64,000 nucleotides of DNA. Source: Nocardia terrae. GTDB taxonomy: Bacteria > Actinomycetota > Actinomycetes > Mycobacteriales > Mycobacteriaceae. The stretch covers positions 147,591 to 211,590 of the forward strand of contig NZ_WRPP01000013.1 in the NCBI RefSeq assembly GCF_009760405.1, written 5' to 3'. The first letter of the stretch is position 1; each line of letters starts with the position of its first letter. The notes under the pieces are model-generated. The model was not told the origin of the DNA, made no database searches, and saw nothing but the letters and a program-made list of their open reading frames with translations. This document shows, piece after piece, positions 7,735 to 16,345 of this stretch. The translations under genes and the position numbers were made by a program.

Positions 7735-9378
7735 TCAGGGTGCGATCGGGATGTCGATGTAGGACGGGCCGGTTTCGCTCGACAGGGTGACGATGCCGGT
7801 GGGCGGATTTTCGTCGCCGAGATAGAGGTGATCGACGGTGTCGATGACCATGATCAGTCTGTGCAGGGCGGGGAGCTGGTAGTCGGTCGCCTGGAGGCGG
7901 ACGCGCAGGGATTTGGGTTGGGCGGCTTGGTCATTGGTGATGGTGGCGGCCGCGTGGGTGATGATGCGCAGGCGGTTGAAGGGATCCAGGTCGAACAGGT
8001 AGGTGATGAGGGTGGCCGTCTTCCCGGACGGGGTGACAGTCACCGAGAGTTCGGGAGTGCCCGCGATGTGATGCGGTTTCAGGAAGATGTGCGGGGTGCT
8101 CCAGACAGCCGCCTTGGTGCGATCGATGTCCTTGAACGGCTGCCGGTTGGGCATGAGCAGGCGCTCGAACATGCCGTCGAAGACAAGGGTTTTCGCGGCC
8201 ATGACCTGTTCGCTGCCCGCCTGGAAGCTCTGGCTCTGGCTGGCGGGCTGTTCCACGGTCAGCCTGCCGTCGGGGGAGCCGGTGGCGGGTGCGTGCAGGT
8301 AGTAGCGGCGGGTCGACTTCGACCAGGTGGCCAGGTCGGGGGAGGAGGTCATGTCGAAGCCGTGCATGGTTTCGGTGTGGACCGCGCCGTCCTGGTCGAT
8401 GCCGTTGGCCATGCCGAGGACATAGCGGTCGAGCCAGTCGTAGGCGGCCTCCGTGGTCCGGGTGTAGACGCCGGTGAGCAGACCGGCGACCTCCACGGAC
8501 GAGTGGTCGCCGATGGCCAGATCCAGGCGCTTGGGGCCGGGATAGCGTTCGAAGTACGCGAGCAGCTGGTTCTGCGGGAAGATGGTCTCGTGCCAGAAGC
8601 TGGTGAAGAAGGTCGGAACGGGTTCTGGCACCGTGCGTTCCGCGTGGGCCGGTGACCTGGGCTTCGCGTAGTCGAGTACCTCGCCGATGTTCGTGTTGGC
8701 TTCGAAGTATTCGAGCATCTTCGTCAGCTCGGCGCTCGGGTTCTCGCTGATATTGCCGAGTGCCCGCGCGGCCGCGATGTGCCGGGTGCCGTTGTCGTAG
8801 AGGGCCTCGCCCAGATCGGCCCAGGTGCTCAGCGCGACAACGGCTTTGACCTTGTCGTTCTGATGGGCGACGAGTTGGCTGATACCGGAGCCGTAGGAGA
8901 TGCCCATCATGCCGATCCGGTTCTCGTCGGCCTCGAGTTCGCTGTGCTGCAGTGCCCAGGCGATGACCGCGTGCCCGTCCTGGACGTCCTCGGGACCGGC
9001 GACGGTGAGTTCGCCCCCGGATCCGGGCAGGCCGCGTTCGGTGTAGGCGACGACCGCGTAGCCGCGCATCAGCAGTCGAATGACCGCGCCGCCATACATC
9101 TTCCAGCCGGTCGGGTCGAGGCCGGCGGGCATGACGATCAGGGGATGGGGCCCGTCGGTGCGCGGCCAGGCGATGAGTGCGTCGAGTTGGACGCCTTCGT
9201 GGCCCGGGATCTTGACATTGCGGATTCCGCACCGGCTGCGGACCGCGTCGACGTCCGAGGTGAGATAGGTGGACACACCTGTGGCGTCACCGGTGAGGAG
9301 GTCTTGCACGAGCGCGAGAACAGCGGCTTCCTGATCCGGGGTTATCAGGCGCAACTGACCCGAATTTGCTTGCGACAT
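7735..9378 (-). CDS. CocE/NonD-type alpha/beta hydrolase (X-Pro dipeptidyl-peptidase-like)
   Basis: A 547-residue cytoplasmic serine hydrolase. The alpha/beta fold starts with LIVMPAGLDPTGW and carries the nucleophile elbow GISYGSG at about residue 175. The C-terminal ~200 residues (RRYYLHAPATG, then beta-rich PELSVTVTPSGKTA) look like the PepX C-terminal jelly roll found in cocaine esterase, glutaryl acylase and X-Pro peptidases. No signal peptide is present. It could be an esterase, amidase or peptidase; the substrate is not deducible. It is a single gene, convergent with the phosphodiesterase gene. Confidence 0.85.
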   Translation of the reverse strand: MSQANSGQLRLITPDQEAAVLALVQDLLTGDATGVSTYLTSDVDAVRSRCGIRNVKIPGHEGVQLDALIAWPRTDGPHPLIVMPAGLDPTGWKMYGGAVIRLLMRGYAVVAYTERGLPGSGGELTVAGPEDVQDGHAVIAWALQHSELEADENRIGMMGISYGSGISQLVAHQNDKVKAVVALSTWADLGEALYDNGTRHIAAARALGNISENPSAELTKMLEYFEANTNIGEVLDYAKPRSPAHAERTVPEPVPTFFTSFWHETIFPQNQLLAYFERYPGPKRLDLAIGDHSSVEVAGLLTGVYTRTTEAAYDWLDRYVLGMANGIDQDGAVHTETMHGFDMTSSPDLATWSKSTRRYYLHAPATGSPDGRLTVEQPASQSQSFQAGSEQVMAAKTLVFDGMFERLLMPNRQPFKDIDRTKAAVWSTPHIFLKPHHIAGTPELSVTVTPSGKTATLITYLFDLDPFNRLRIITHAAATITNDQAAQPKSLRVRLQATDYQLPALHRLIMVIDTVDHLYLGDENPPTGIVTLSSETGPSYIDIPIAP

Positions 9379-9573
9379 GTCCTATTCCCTTTCCGTGTGT
9401 AAAGGGAATTCGCGAATTCTCAAGGGTTGGAAGGCTTTTGCCGTTCCGGTGTGTGCAATCGTACAACGCCCGGATGAGGTCGCGGGCGAATTCGGAATGC
9501 GCGAGTTCCCTTGTCTGCCAGTGATTTCGGCAAAACGACTCGTCGGTATTTCAGATATCCGGAGGTGGTGCGG

Positions 9574-11553
9574 CTAAACGTGTTCGGCCGGTTGCCGAAT
9601 TTCGCCGAGAATCTCGAGGATCGCCGCGCGGTCCGGCGCGGCGAGCAGCCGCTCACGGAAGGCCGGGTCCATGAGCTTGCGGGCGAGCAGGGCCAGGATG
9701 CGCAAGTGCTCGTCACCGGCGGCGGCCAGCGGGACGGCGATCATGAAGATCAGCTTGGCGGCATTGCCGTCGGGGGAGTCCCAGTCGATGCCCTGCGGGG
9801 CGCGGGCGAAGGCCACCACCGGGGCGGTGACGGCATCGGTTTTGGCATGGGGGATGGCGATCTCGTCGCCCAGGCCGGTGACGCCCTCGGCCTCGCGGCG
9901 CAGTGCGGCCGCGAGGAGTTCGTCGGCGTCGGTCACCTTGCCGCTGCGGCTCAGCAGCGTCGCCATCTCGCGGATGGCGGCCTGCTTGTCGGTGGCCGCG
10001 AGGACCGGCTGTACCGTGCGCTCGGTGAGCGCGCCGTCGAGGATCTCGGATTCGCCGGTGGCGGGGGCCTTTTCGGTGACCATCACCGGGGCCGCGGTGT
10101 GGGACCGATCCTTTCGCCGGTTCCGGAACTCGATCAGCGCGATCGTGAGGACGGCCGTCACCACCGTGCCCGCGACCACCGCGACGAAGAACATCGGAAT
10201 CCCCTTGATCGCGCCCAGCAGGGCCACGATCGGCCCGCCGTGCGGCACCGCGTCGCCCACCCCGGCCACACCGGCGATCGCGCCCGCCACCGCCCCGCCG
10301 ATCATATTGGCCGGAATCACCTGGGCGGGACGGGAAGCCGCGAACGGGATCGCGCCTTCGGAGATGCCGAAGAACCCCATGAACATCGACGCCAGACCGG
10401 CCTCGCGCTCCTGATCGTCGTAGAGCGGCCGGCGCAACAGCGTGGCCAGGCCCTGACCCAGCGGCATAACCGGAATCGCGGCCGCGGCCATACCCATGAC
10501 CGACAGGTTGCCGGTCGCGATGAGGCCCGCGCCGAACAGGAAGGCCGTTTTGTTGACCGGGCCGCCCATGTCGAAGGCGATCATCAGGCCCACGATCGCG
10601 CCGAGCGCGATGGCGCTGGTGCCGGTCATGCCGCCCAGCCACGAGGTGAGGTGCTCGAAGACGTAGGCGATGGGGTGGCCGATGGCGTAGATGAAGAACA
10701 GGCCCACGCCGAGGGTGGCCAGGATCGGGATCACGATGATCGGCATGATCGGCTGGGCGAACCGGGGCACCTTGACCTTCTTGATCCACAGCACCAGATA
10801 CCCGGCCAGGAACCCGGTCACGATCGCGCCCAGGAAGCCCGCGCCCGCCTTGGAGTCGTAGAGCGCGCCGGTGTTCGCGATCCAGCCGCCGATCATGCCG
10901 GGCACCAGGGCGGGCCGGTCGCCGATGGCGTAGGCGATATAGCCCGACAGGATCGGCACCATGAGGGTGAATCCGATGCCGCCGATCTGGTTGACGCTGT
11001 ACCAGATCGAATCCTTGGGAACGACCAGTCCGCCCGACGGATCGGTGTGCCCGCCCAGCGACAGCGAGATGGCGATGAGCAGACCGCCGACCGCGACGAA
11101 CGGGATCATGTAGCTGACGCCGTTCATGAGCGCCTTCAGCGCGACGCTGCGCTCGCCCGCCCCGGCCGCGGGACCCGAGCCGTGTCCTCCGCCCTGTTGA
11201 ACGGGCGCGGACCGGACATCCTCGATCAGCTTCTCCGGATGGCGGATGCCCTCCGCCACCGGCACGATCAGCACCCGCTTGCCCGCGAACCGCTCGAGGT
11301 CGACATCCTTGTCCGCGGCGATGATGACACCGTCCGCGGCGGCCACGTCGGCGGTCGTGAGCGCGTTCTCCACGCCGATCGACCCTTGCGTCTCGACCTT
11401 CATGTCGATGCCCAGCGCCGCGGCCGCCTGCCCGAGTTTCTCGGCGGCCATATAGGTGTGCGCGATCCCGGCGGGGCAGGCCGTCACCGCCAGCAGCCTC
11501 CGGCGTGGTGACGAGTTTTCGATTTCGGATTCCGTTTCGACCGAACCGCCCAC
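9574..11553 (-). CDS. fruA: PTS fructose transporter, fused EIIB-EIIC-EIIA
   Basis: Sugar-specific membrane component of the phosphotransferase system; it imports fructose as fructose 1-phosphate. Domain order over 659 residues: EIIB with the phospho-Cys motif TACPAGIAHTYMAAEKL near residues 25-41; EIIC with about ten hydrophobic segments (about 130-490); EIIA with the phospho-His motif GDEIAIPHAKTD near 590. The start is GTG at 11553 with GGAG 7 bases upstream. The usual partners fruK, a DeoR regulator, EI and HPr are not adjacent, so they must be elsewhere. Fructose is the likely substrate from the EIIB and EIIC type. Confidence 0.93.
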   Translation of the reverse strand: MGGSVETESEIENSSPRRRLLAVTACPAGIAHTYMAAEKLGQAAAALGIDMKVETQGSIGVENALTTADVAAADGVIIAADKDVDLERFAGKRVLIVPVAEGIRHPEKLIEDVRSAPVQQGGGHGSGPAAGAGERSVALKALMNGVSYMIPFVAVGGLLIAISLSLGGHTDPSGGLVVPKDSIWYSVNQIGGIGFTLMVPILSGYIAYAIGDRPALVPGMIGGWIANTGALYDSKAGAGFLGAIVTGFLAGYLVLWIKKVKVPRFAQPIMPIIVIPILATLGVGLFFIYAIGHPIAYVFEHLTSWLGGMTGTSAIALGAIVGLMIAFDMGGPVNKTAFLFGAGLIATGNLSVMGMAAAAIPVMPLGQGLATLLRRPLYDDQEREAGLASMFMGFFGISEGAIPFAASRPAQVIPANMIGGAVAGAIAGVAGVGDAVPHGGPIVALLGAIKGIPMFFVAVVAGTVVTAVLTIALIEFRNRRKDRSHTAAPVMVTEKAPATGESEILDGALTERTVQPVLAATDKQAAIREMATLLSRSGKVTDADELLAAALRREAEGVTGLGDEIAIPHAKTDAVTAPVVAFARAPQGIDWDSPDGNAAKLIFMIAVPLAAAGDEHLRILALLARKLMDPAFRERLLAAPDRAAILEILGEIRQPAEHV

Positions 11554-11831
11554 GCCGCGATCTCCTTCGAACGCATGCCCGTTGCTCCGACGGTTTGCAT
11601 TCTGCTCGGCGCGCGAGGCGATGGCAAAGACTCAGCTATCACAATTGTGTCCGGTGGAATTTGCGGTCGAGCCGACGCGCTCACCACGTGATCGGCGAGC
11701 GGGGAACTGTGAAGCTGCTGCGTATCGCCATACAGTCGGCCCAGAATTCGGGCTCGGGTCTCGTCGAAGGGGATTGGGCGGCAGTACTTTCCGATGCGTC
11801 TTCAATGATTCGCAGTCGAAAGGTGCTGGAA

Positions 11832-11930
11832 ATGTGGGCTCTTATTCTCGCCGCCGTCGGACTCATGGCGGGTAGCGCGGTCGCCGCGGGCGGACTGGGC
11901 AGCGCGGGCATGGCCGCCGGGAACGTCTAG
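11832..11930 (+). CDS. Possible 32-residue hydrophobic peptide
   Basis: ATG at 11832 opens a short frame that begins MWALILAAVGLMAGSAVAAG and continues Gly/Ala-rich to a stop at 11928-11930. It looks like a single membrane helix. AGGTG lies about 7 bases upstream. The rest of the 387-base gap between the PTS gene and the SanA-like gene shows nothing else I can name. Support is composition only. Confidence 0.3.
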   Translation: MWALILAAVGLMAGSAVAAGGLGSAGMAAGNV

Positions 11931-11940
11931 AAACGACGGC

Positions 11941-12663
11941 TCATCGCGGTGAGTCGGCCGCCATGGCGTCGCGGACCGAAGTTTCTTGCTTGCCAAGGAA
12001 CTTCGGTTCGGGGCGGACGAGGATCGAATAGACGGCCTTGGTGTCGGCCAATTGATCGCGCAGCCAGTTCTTGCGGTAGATGTCGCTGTGGGGCTGGGTG
12101 TCGTCGCCGACGCCGGTGGCGTCGATGCCGACCGCGCGGCACATGGCGACGGTGCGGGGCAGGCTGAAGTCCTGGGTGACGGCGATGGCCGAGGTGACGC
12201 CGAAGATGTCGTGGGCGCGCACACAGGACTCGTAGGTGCTGAATCCCGCGTAGTCCAAGGCGATCTTGGCGGCGGGGACGCCGTGGTCGATGAGCCAGGC
12301 GCGCATGGCGGTCGGCTCGTCGTAGTCGGGGCGGCCGTTGTCGCCGGTGAGCAGCAGGGCTTTCACCTTGCCCGCCTCCAGCAGCTTGCGGCCGAGTTCC
12401 AGGCGGGCGGCCAGGTAACCCGACGGCTTGCCGCCGGCCTTGACCTCCGCGCCGAACACGATGGCCACATCCGCGCTCGGGGCGGAATCGACGCTGAATT
12501 CGTACTTCCGTTCCGCGAGCCGGATACCCAGGTCGGAGCCGATCAGGACGACGAGGACCAGAACGAATCCGATGAGGCAGATCTTCGCTACGCGGCGCGC
12601 CGGAAACCAGGTGGCCACCCGTTTCCGGGCGGAGCTGAGGGCGGCGCGGAACTGCATGATCAT
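11941..12663 (-). CDS. SanA/YdcF-like DUF218 membrane protein
   Basis: A 240-residue envelope protein with one N-terminal membrane helix (about residues 26-47, LIGFVLVLVVLIGSDLG), then a DUF218 domain: VAIVFGAEV, LLLTGDNGRPDYDEPTAM, TYESCVRAHDIFGV and TQDFSLPRTVAMCRAVG. This is the family of E. coli SanA (vancomycin exclusion) and YdcF, thought to act at the cell envelope, with ElyC linked to lipid carrier metabolism. The biochemical reaction is not settled. It stands alone on the minus strand. Confidence 0.88.
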   Translation of the reverse strand: MIMQFRAALSSARKRVATWFPARRVAKICLIGFVLVLVVLIGSDLGIRLAERKYEFSVDSAPSADVAIVFGAEVKAGGKPSGYLAARLELGRKLLEAGKVKALLLTGDNGRPDYDEPTAMRAWLIDHGVPAAKIALDYAGFSTYESCVRAHDIFGVTSAIAVTQDFSLPRTVAMCRAVGIDATGVGDDTQPHSDIYRKNWLRDQLADTKAVYSILVRPEPKFLGKQETSVRDAMAADSPR

Positions 12664-12712
12664 GAGTCTGCCGGAAATCTCCGGATCGGCCGAATGAGTT
12701 TTCCGGCCGGAA

Positions 12713-13342
12713 TCAGACCGGCTGCACGCCGATCATGGGCAGCACGGTGCGGCGCGCGAAATCCCGGGCCGCGGTCTCGTCGGTCAGGGGGATCAGGCCG
12801 TCCGGCGTCAGCACCAGTGACTGTCCCAGGCGGGCAAGCACTTCCGCGACCAGGTCCGGGTCGAAGTCGGGCACGTCGCCGGACGCCTGCAGGGCGCGCA
12901 GCTTCTCGGCCAGGTAGCCGCGCCCGACCGCGAGGATCGGACCGGCGTCGGTGGTCAGGCGCGGCAGGATAGTGTCGGGTTCGGTGCGCAGCAGCCGTTG
13001 CAGCAGTTTGTTGTTCGCCAGCTGGGTGATGAAGGCGACGAAGATCTCGACCAGCTGATCGTTGGCGGTGTGCCCGCCGGTGGTGGCCTCCTGCACCCGC
13101 TTGTCGATCTCGGCGATGAACAGCTGCGCCTCGCGCACGCCCACCGCGGCCACCAGATCGTTCTTGGATTCGAAGCGCCGGTACAGCGTGGCGGGACTGA
13201 TGCCCGCGCGCCGGGCGATCTCACCCATGCTGGTGCGCTTGATCCCGAAGTCGAGGAAGGCCGACAGCGCGCTCTCGAGCAGCTGTTCGCCTTCGGCCCG
13301 CGGCTTCTCCAGGATGCGTTGCAGGATGGTGGGCACGGACGG
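12713..13342 (-). CDS. TetR/AcrR-family transcriptional regulator
   Basis: A 209-residue one-component repressor. The N-terminal helix-turn-helix is clear: FLDFGIKRTSMGEIARRAGISP followed by TLYRRFESKNDLV. The C-terminal ligand-binding domain (about residues 85-205) is divergent, as usual. Start at 13342 (MPSVPTILQRIL) is chosen because the 21 residues of longer frame upstream are not protein-like. No divergent target gene lies next to it; the nearest upstream gene is a small ORF on the same strand. Ligand and targets are unknown. Confidence 0.9.
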   Translation of the reverse strand, partial: PSVPTILQRILEKPRAEGEQLLESALSAFLDFGIKRTSMGEIARRAGISPATLYRRFESKNDLVAAVGVREAQLFIAEIDKRVQEATTGGHTANDQLVEIFVAFITQLANNKLLQRLLRTEPDTILPRLTTDAGPILAVGRGYLAEKLRALQASGDVPDFDPDLVAEVLARLGQSLVLTPDGLIPLTDETAARDFARRTVLPMIGVQPV

Positions 13343-13478
13343 CATCGAGTCTCCAGTCGATCGGGTAGCGACCGCGACGGTGCGGTGAACGGCCAAGGCG
13401 CGCAAGGCCGTCCCGCATTATCGCATCGAGGGATCGTAGCGATTCGCGCCGTGCCCGATCAGGTCCATTCGGTGCCGA

Positions 13479-13652
13479 TCAGCGGACGTTCAGTGCCGTC
13501 ATTTCCCATTCGATGGCATTGGCCGCGAAATCCCGGCCGTTGGAACGTAGTTCGTGAACTCGGCGCTGCAGCGCCTCGATTCCCCCTGGCTGTGCGGCGA
13601 TATCGGCCACGCTGATCCGCCGTCGGTGCATACCGTCGTGCTCGTACGACAC
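13479..13652 (-). CDS. Small 57-residue protein, unknown function
   Basis: GTG at 13652 sits 7 bases after a perfect AGGAGG. The frame encodes MSYEHDGMHRRRISVADIAA and continues through a helical, charged stretch (GIEALQRRVHELRSNGRD) to IEWEMTALNV and a stop at 13479. The strong ribosome binding site and soluble, protein-like composition support it as a real gene. No family is recognised. Confidence 0.6.
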   Translation of the reverse strand: MSYEHDGMHRRRISVADIAAQPGGIEALQRRVHELRSNGRDFAANAIEWEMTALNVR

Positions 13653-13792
13653 CGTTGAAACCTCCTGCTAGCCCGAGCGCGCACCCGGCAAACGGCGGCA
13701 CAGCCCGGGCCGCCGGGAACGCTTCGCCCGATGCTAGCAGCGGCCTTTATGGTCGCTTGTTCAGTGTGGGCTTTCTCACACGCCCCCTTCAG

Positions 13793-14308
13793 TCACGCCT
13801 CTTGACCCTGCTGGTGCAGCGACATGTTGTGCAGGTACGCAGCCGCATTCAAGCGAATGTGATCACGCTCGGACTCACTCAGCTCCCGCCGCACCTTGCC
13901 CGGCACACCCGCCACCAGCGACCCCGGCGGAATCTGCGCGCCCTCCGGAACCAGCGCATTCGCGGCAATCAAACTCCCCGCCCCGATGACGGCCCCGTTC
14001 AACACGGTCGCCCCCATCCCGATCAGCACATCGTCCTCGACCGTGCACCCGTGCAGAATCGCGTTGTGCCCCACCGAGACCCCTTCACCCACGGTGCACG
14101 GAAACCCCGGATCGGCATGCAACACACACCCATCCTGAATATTGCTGCGCGCCCCGACGGTGATCGAGTCCATATCCCCGCGCAGCACCGCCGAATACCA
14201 GACGCTCACTTCGGCTTCCAGCCGCACCCGCCCCACCACGGTGGCATTAGGCGCAATCCACGCACTCTCGTCGACCTGCGGCGCATGCTCACCCAACTGA
14301 ATCCTCAT
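13793..14308 (-). CDS. Gamma carbonic anhydrase-family protein
   Basis: A 171-residue left-handed beta-helix protein of hexapeptide repeats (IAPNATVVGRV, SVWYSAVLRGD, SNIQDGCVLHADPG, VSVGHNAILHGC, LIGMGATVLNGAVIG). The metal-binding histidines at HADPG and VGHNAILHGC are in the expected places. The family, trimeric and zinc- or iron-dependent, includes Cam and the YrdA/PaaY group; many members have weak or no CO2 hydration activity. Cytoplasmic and apparently monocistronic. Confidence 0.93.
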   Translation of the reverse strand: MRIQLGEHAPQVDESAWIAPNATVVGRVRLEAEVSVWYSAVLRGDMDSITVGARSNIQDGCVLHADPGFPCTVGEGVSVGHNAILHGCTVEDDVLIGMGATVLNGAVIGAGSLIAANALVPEGAQIPPGSLVAGVPGKVRRELSESERDHIRLNAAAYLHNMSLHQQGQEA

Positions 14309-14317
14309 GGCCCGAAC

Positions 14318-14769
14318 CTAGCGGCGGAAGAGGGCGCGGTGGGCGGCGGGGGTGGTGCCGAGGAGGCGGTGGAAGTGGTGGCGGAGGTTGACGCTGGTGC
14401 CCAGGCCCGCGTCGGCGGCTATGCGGTCCATGGTGTCATCGGTGGATTCGAGGAGCAGGCGGGCGTGGTCGACGCGCTGCTGGAGCGGCCACCGCTGGGG
14501 ACTCGTGCCGGTGCGGTCGCGGAAGCGGCGGGTGAGGGTGCGCCGCGACATGAGGGCGGTGCGGGCCCAGCCGTCGAGATCGAGGGGCTCGTCCAAGTGT
14601 GTTCGGGCCCAGACCGTAGCGTGCTCAGCGGGGTCCTGACCGGACTGGGTCGGATCGCGATCGGGATGTATCGGACCGGTAGGTGCTGCGGTGCGGGCCA
14701 CCGCGGGCGGCGGGTGAGTTCGGCGACGACTCGGCCGCTGGAAGATCGGCCGCCCCGGCCGCCCGGCAT
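14318..14769 (-). pseudogene. AraC/GlxA-family regulator remnant
   Basis: The frame 14318-14701 carries only an AraC DNA-binding domain (WARTHLDEPLDLDGWART, SRRTLTRRFRDRTGTSPQRW, ESTDDTMDRIAADAGLG). The upstream DJ-1/PfpI-like sensor domain expected for GlxA-type regulators is absent. A fragment resembling the interdomain region (GRVVAELTRRP) appears in another frame up to 14769. A frameshifted, truncated gene is the simplest reading. The toxin gene lies directly upstream. Confidence 0.65.
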
Positions 14770-14795
14770 TGCGGTCGGGGCGGAAGCCGTGTTGC

Positions 14796-15050
14796 TCAGT
14801 AGTGGTAGCGCGCTTGGACGATGATGGGCGTGTCGCCGGCTACTGAATAGACCAGGCGATGTTCGTCGTTGATCCGGCGCGACCAGTAGCCGGACTCGTC
14901 GCCTTTCAGGGGCTCGGGTTTACCGAGGCCGTCGAATGGGTTGCGTTGGATGTCGCCGATCAGGCGGATGATACGTAGCGCCATCTTGCGATCGGTGCCC
15001 ACCCAGTGCTCGAAGTCTTCGAATGCGGTCTTGACGAAAGTGACTTTCAT
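14796..15050 (-). CDS. yoeB: Toxin YoeB/Txe family
   Basis: An 84-residue RelE-superfamily ribosome-dependent mRNA endonuclease. Diagnostic features: FVKTAFEDFEHWVGTD, IRLIGDIQRNPFDGLGKPEPLKG, WSRRINDEHRLVYSV with the catalytic Glu/Arg region, and the C-terminal ARYHY with the catalytic His-Tyr pair. It overlaps the antitoxin gene by 4 bases, giving translational coupling. The paired antitoxin is predicted to neutralise it. Confidence 0.95.
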   Translation of the reverse strand: MKVTFVKTAFEDFEHWVGTDRKMALRIIRLIGDIQRNPFDGLGKPEPLKGDESGYWSRRINDEHRLVYSVAGDTPIIVQARYHY

Positions 15051-15313
15051 TCAAGCCCTTTCGCCAGATCGTCGATGTCGACTTCCACGGTTTCTCCGGC
15101 CTCGGCCTGTGCGATGCCCTCGGCGAGCCGGGCGGCGTTGGCGGGGGATCGGAGCAGGTACAGGGTCTCGCGTAGGGAGTTGTACTCGTCCTCGGAGATC
15201 AGGACCGCGTTGCCGTTGCGGCTGGTGATGTGGATGGCGACGGCGTCGTCGTTGACCTGCTCGATCAGCGGGTACAGCTTCGCCCGCGCCTCGCTGGCGG
15301 ACATGGAAGTCAT
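15047..15313 (-). CDS. yefM: Antitoxin YefM (Phd/YefM family)
   Basis: An 88-residue antitoxin. The N-terminal DNA-binding part (MTSMSASEARAKLYPLIEQV, then ITSRNGNAVLISEDEYNSL) is typical of Phd/YefM; the acidic C-terminus (GETVEVDIDDLAKGLE) is expected to wrap the toxin. It should repress its own operon, with stronger repression as the YefM-YoeB complex. GAGAGGA lies 8 bases upstream of the ATG at 15313. Two GGTAC motifs upstream could be its operator. Confidence 0.95.
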   Translation of the reverse strand: MTSMSASEARAKLYPLIEQVNDDAVAIHITSRNGNAVLISEDEYNSLRETLYLLRSPANAARLAEGIAQAEAGETVEVDIDDLAKGLE

Positions 15314-15345
15314 GGTGGTGTCCTCTCGCAGGGTGTTGAGCTAAT

Positions 15346-15363
15346 GGTACCGGATTGTGGTAC
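15346..15363 (-). promoter_or_regulatory. Candidate YefM operator (repeated GGTAC)
   Basis: GGTAC occurs at 15346-15350 and 15359-15363, 13 bases apart; the first is part of the palindrome GGTACC. It lies 33-50 bases upstream of yefM, where autoregulatory sites of this family sit (E. coli uses paired TGTACA-like palindromes). The motif match is only by analogy. Confidence 0.4.
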
Positions 15364-15459
15364 GACTTAGTGGCGAGGCTTGGTGAATGACTTGATCTCG
15401 TCACATATCGGCCCACAGGTCACTGTTGGTGGCCGCGTCGAGCCGCGAGACTCGTCGGC

Positions 15460-16248
15460 ATGACGAACACGATCGACACCGCGGCCACCACCCTCGAGCT
15501 CCTTCACATCGGCGGGCCCACCGTGCGATTCGGCTACGGCGACCTGACCTGGCTGACCGATCCGACGTTCGATGAGCCGGGCGACTACCCCGGTCCGGTC
15601 ACGCTGTACAAGCTCACCGGTCCCGCCGTGCCGGTCGCCGAGGTCGGCCCGATCGATGTGGTGCTGCTGTCACACGACCAGCACGCGGACAATCTCGATG
15701 CCGCCGGGCGGGCGCTGCTGCCGAGCGTCGAGCATGTGCTGTCCACGCCGGATGCCGCCGGGCGGATGGAAGGTGTTCGGGGACTGGCGAACTGGGAGTC
15801 GGTGCGGATCGGGGCGGTGACCGTCACCGGAGTCCCGGCGCTGCACGGACCGGAGGGGTGCGAGACGTTCACCGGTGTGGTCACCGGATTCGTGCTGCAG
15901 GCGGATGGACTGCCGACGGTGTATGTCTCGGGCGACAATGCCTCGGTCGAATACGTGGAGCGGATCGCGGAACGCTTCGGGCGCATCGATATCGCGATCC
16001 TCAATGTCGGTGCCGCGAATACCGACCGGTTCGGCGACAGTGATCTGACCCTCAACGGCCGCACTGCCGCCCGCGCGTCGGCGGCACTCGGTGAGGCCGC
16101 GATCGTTCCCGTGCACGCCGAGGGCTGGGCGCACTTCTCCGAGCACCTGGACTACCTGACGCACCGGTTCATGCTGGCCGAGCGCGAGCACCTGCTGCGG
16201 ATTCCGACGCCGGGCGAGGTGCTGGCGGTCGAGGTCCCGGCGCAGTGA
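15460..16248 (+). CDS. MBL-fold metallohydrolase (UlaG-like)
   Basis: A 262-residue beta-lactamase-fold protein. The metal motif appears as LLSHDQHADN (about residues 70-79), followed by PALHGPEG, VYVSGDN and a late VPVHAEGW histidine. The short form resembles UlaG/YtnP-type hydrolases that cleave lactones or phosphoesters. It is a single gene; the substrate cannot be told. Start ATG 15460 is the first in frame. Confidence 0.88.
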   Translation: MTNTIDTAATTLELLHIGGPTVRFGYGDLTWLTDPTFDEPGDYPGPVTLYKLTGPAVPVAEVGPIDVVLLSHDQHADNLDAAGRALLPSVEHVLSTPDAAGRMEGVRGLANWESVRIGAVTVTGVPALHGPEGCETFTGVVTGFVLQADGLPTVYVSGDNASVEYVERIAERFGRIDIAILNVGAANTDRFGDSDLTLNGRTAARASAALGEAAIVPVHAEGWAHFSEHLDYLTHRFMLAEREHLLRIPTPGEVLAVEVPAQ

Positions 16249-16345
16249 TCGAACGCCCCGGCCCGGTTTGCGCCCGGGTTGCCGAAAGCGAAATCGGGCC
16301 GTGGCGCTCATGGCGGGCGAGGCCGTCCGGGTCCACGATGGCGGT

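Noticed and set aside
9511..11511. 666-residue open frame opposite the fructose PTS gene
   Set aside because: His/Arg/Asp-rich low-complexity shadow of a well-defined EIIBCA protein.
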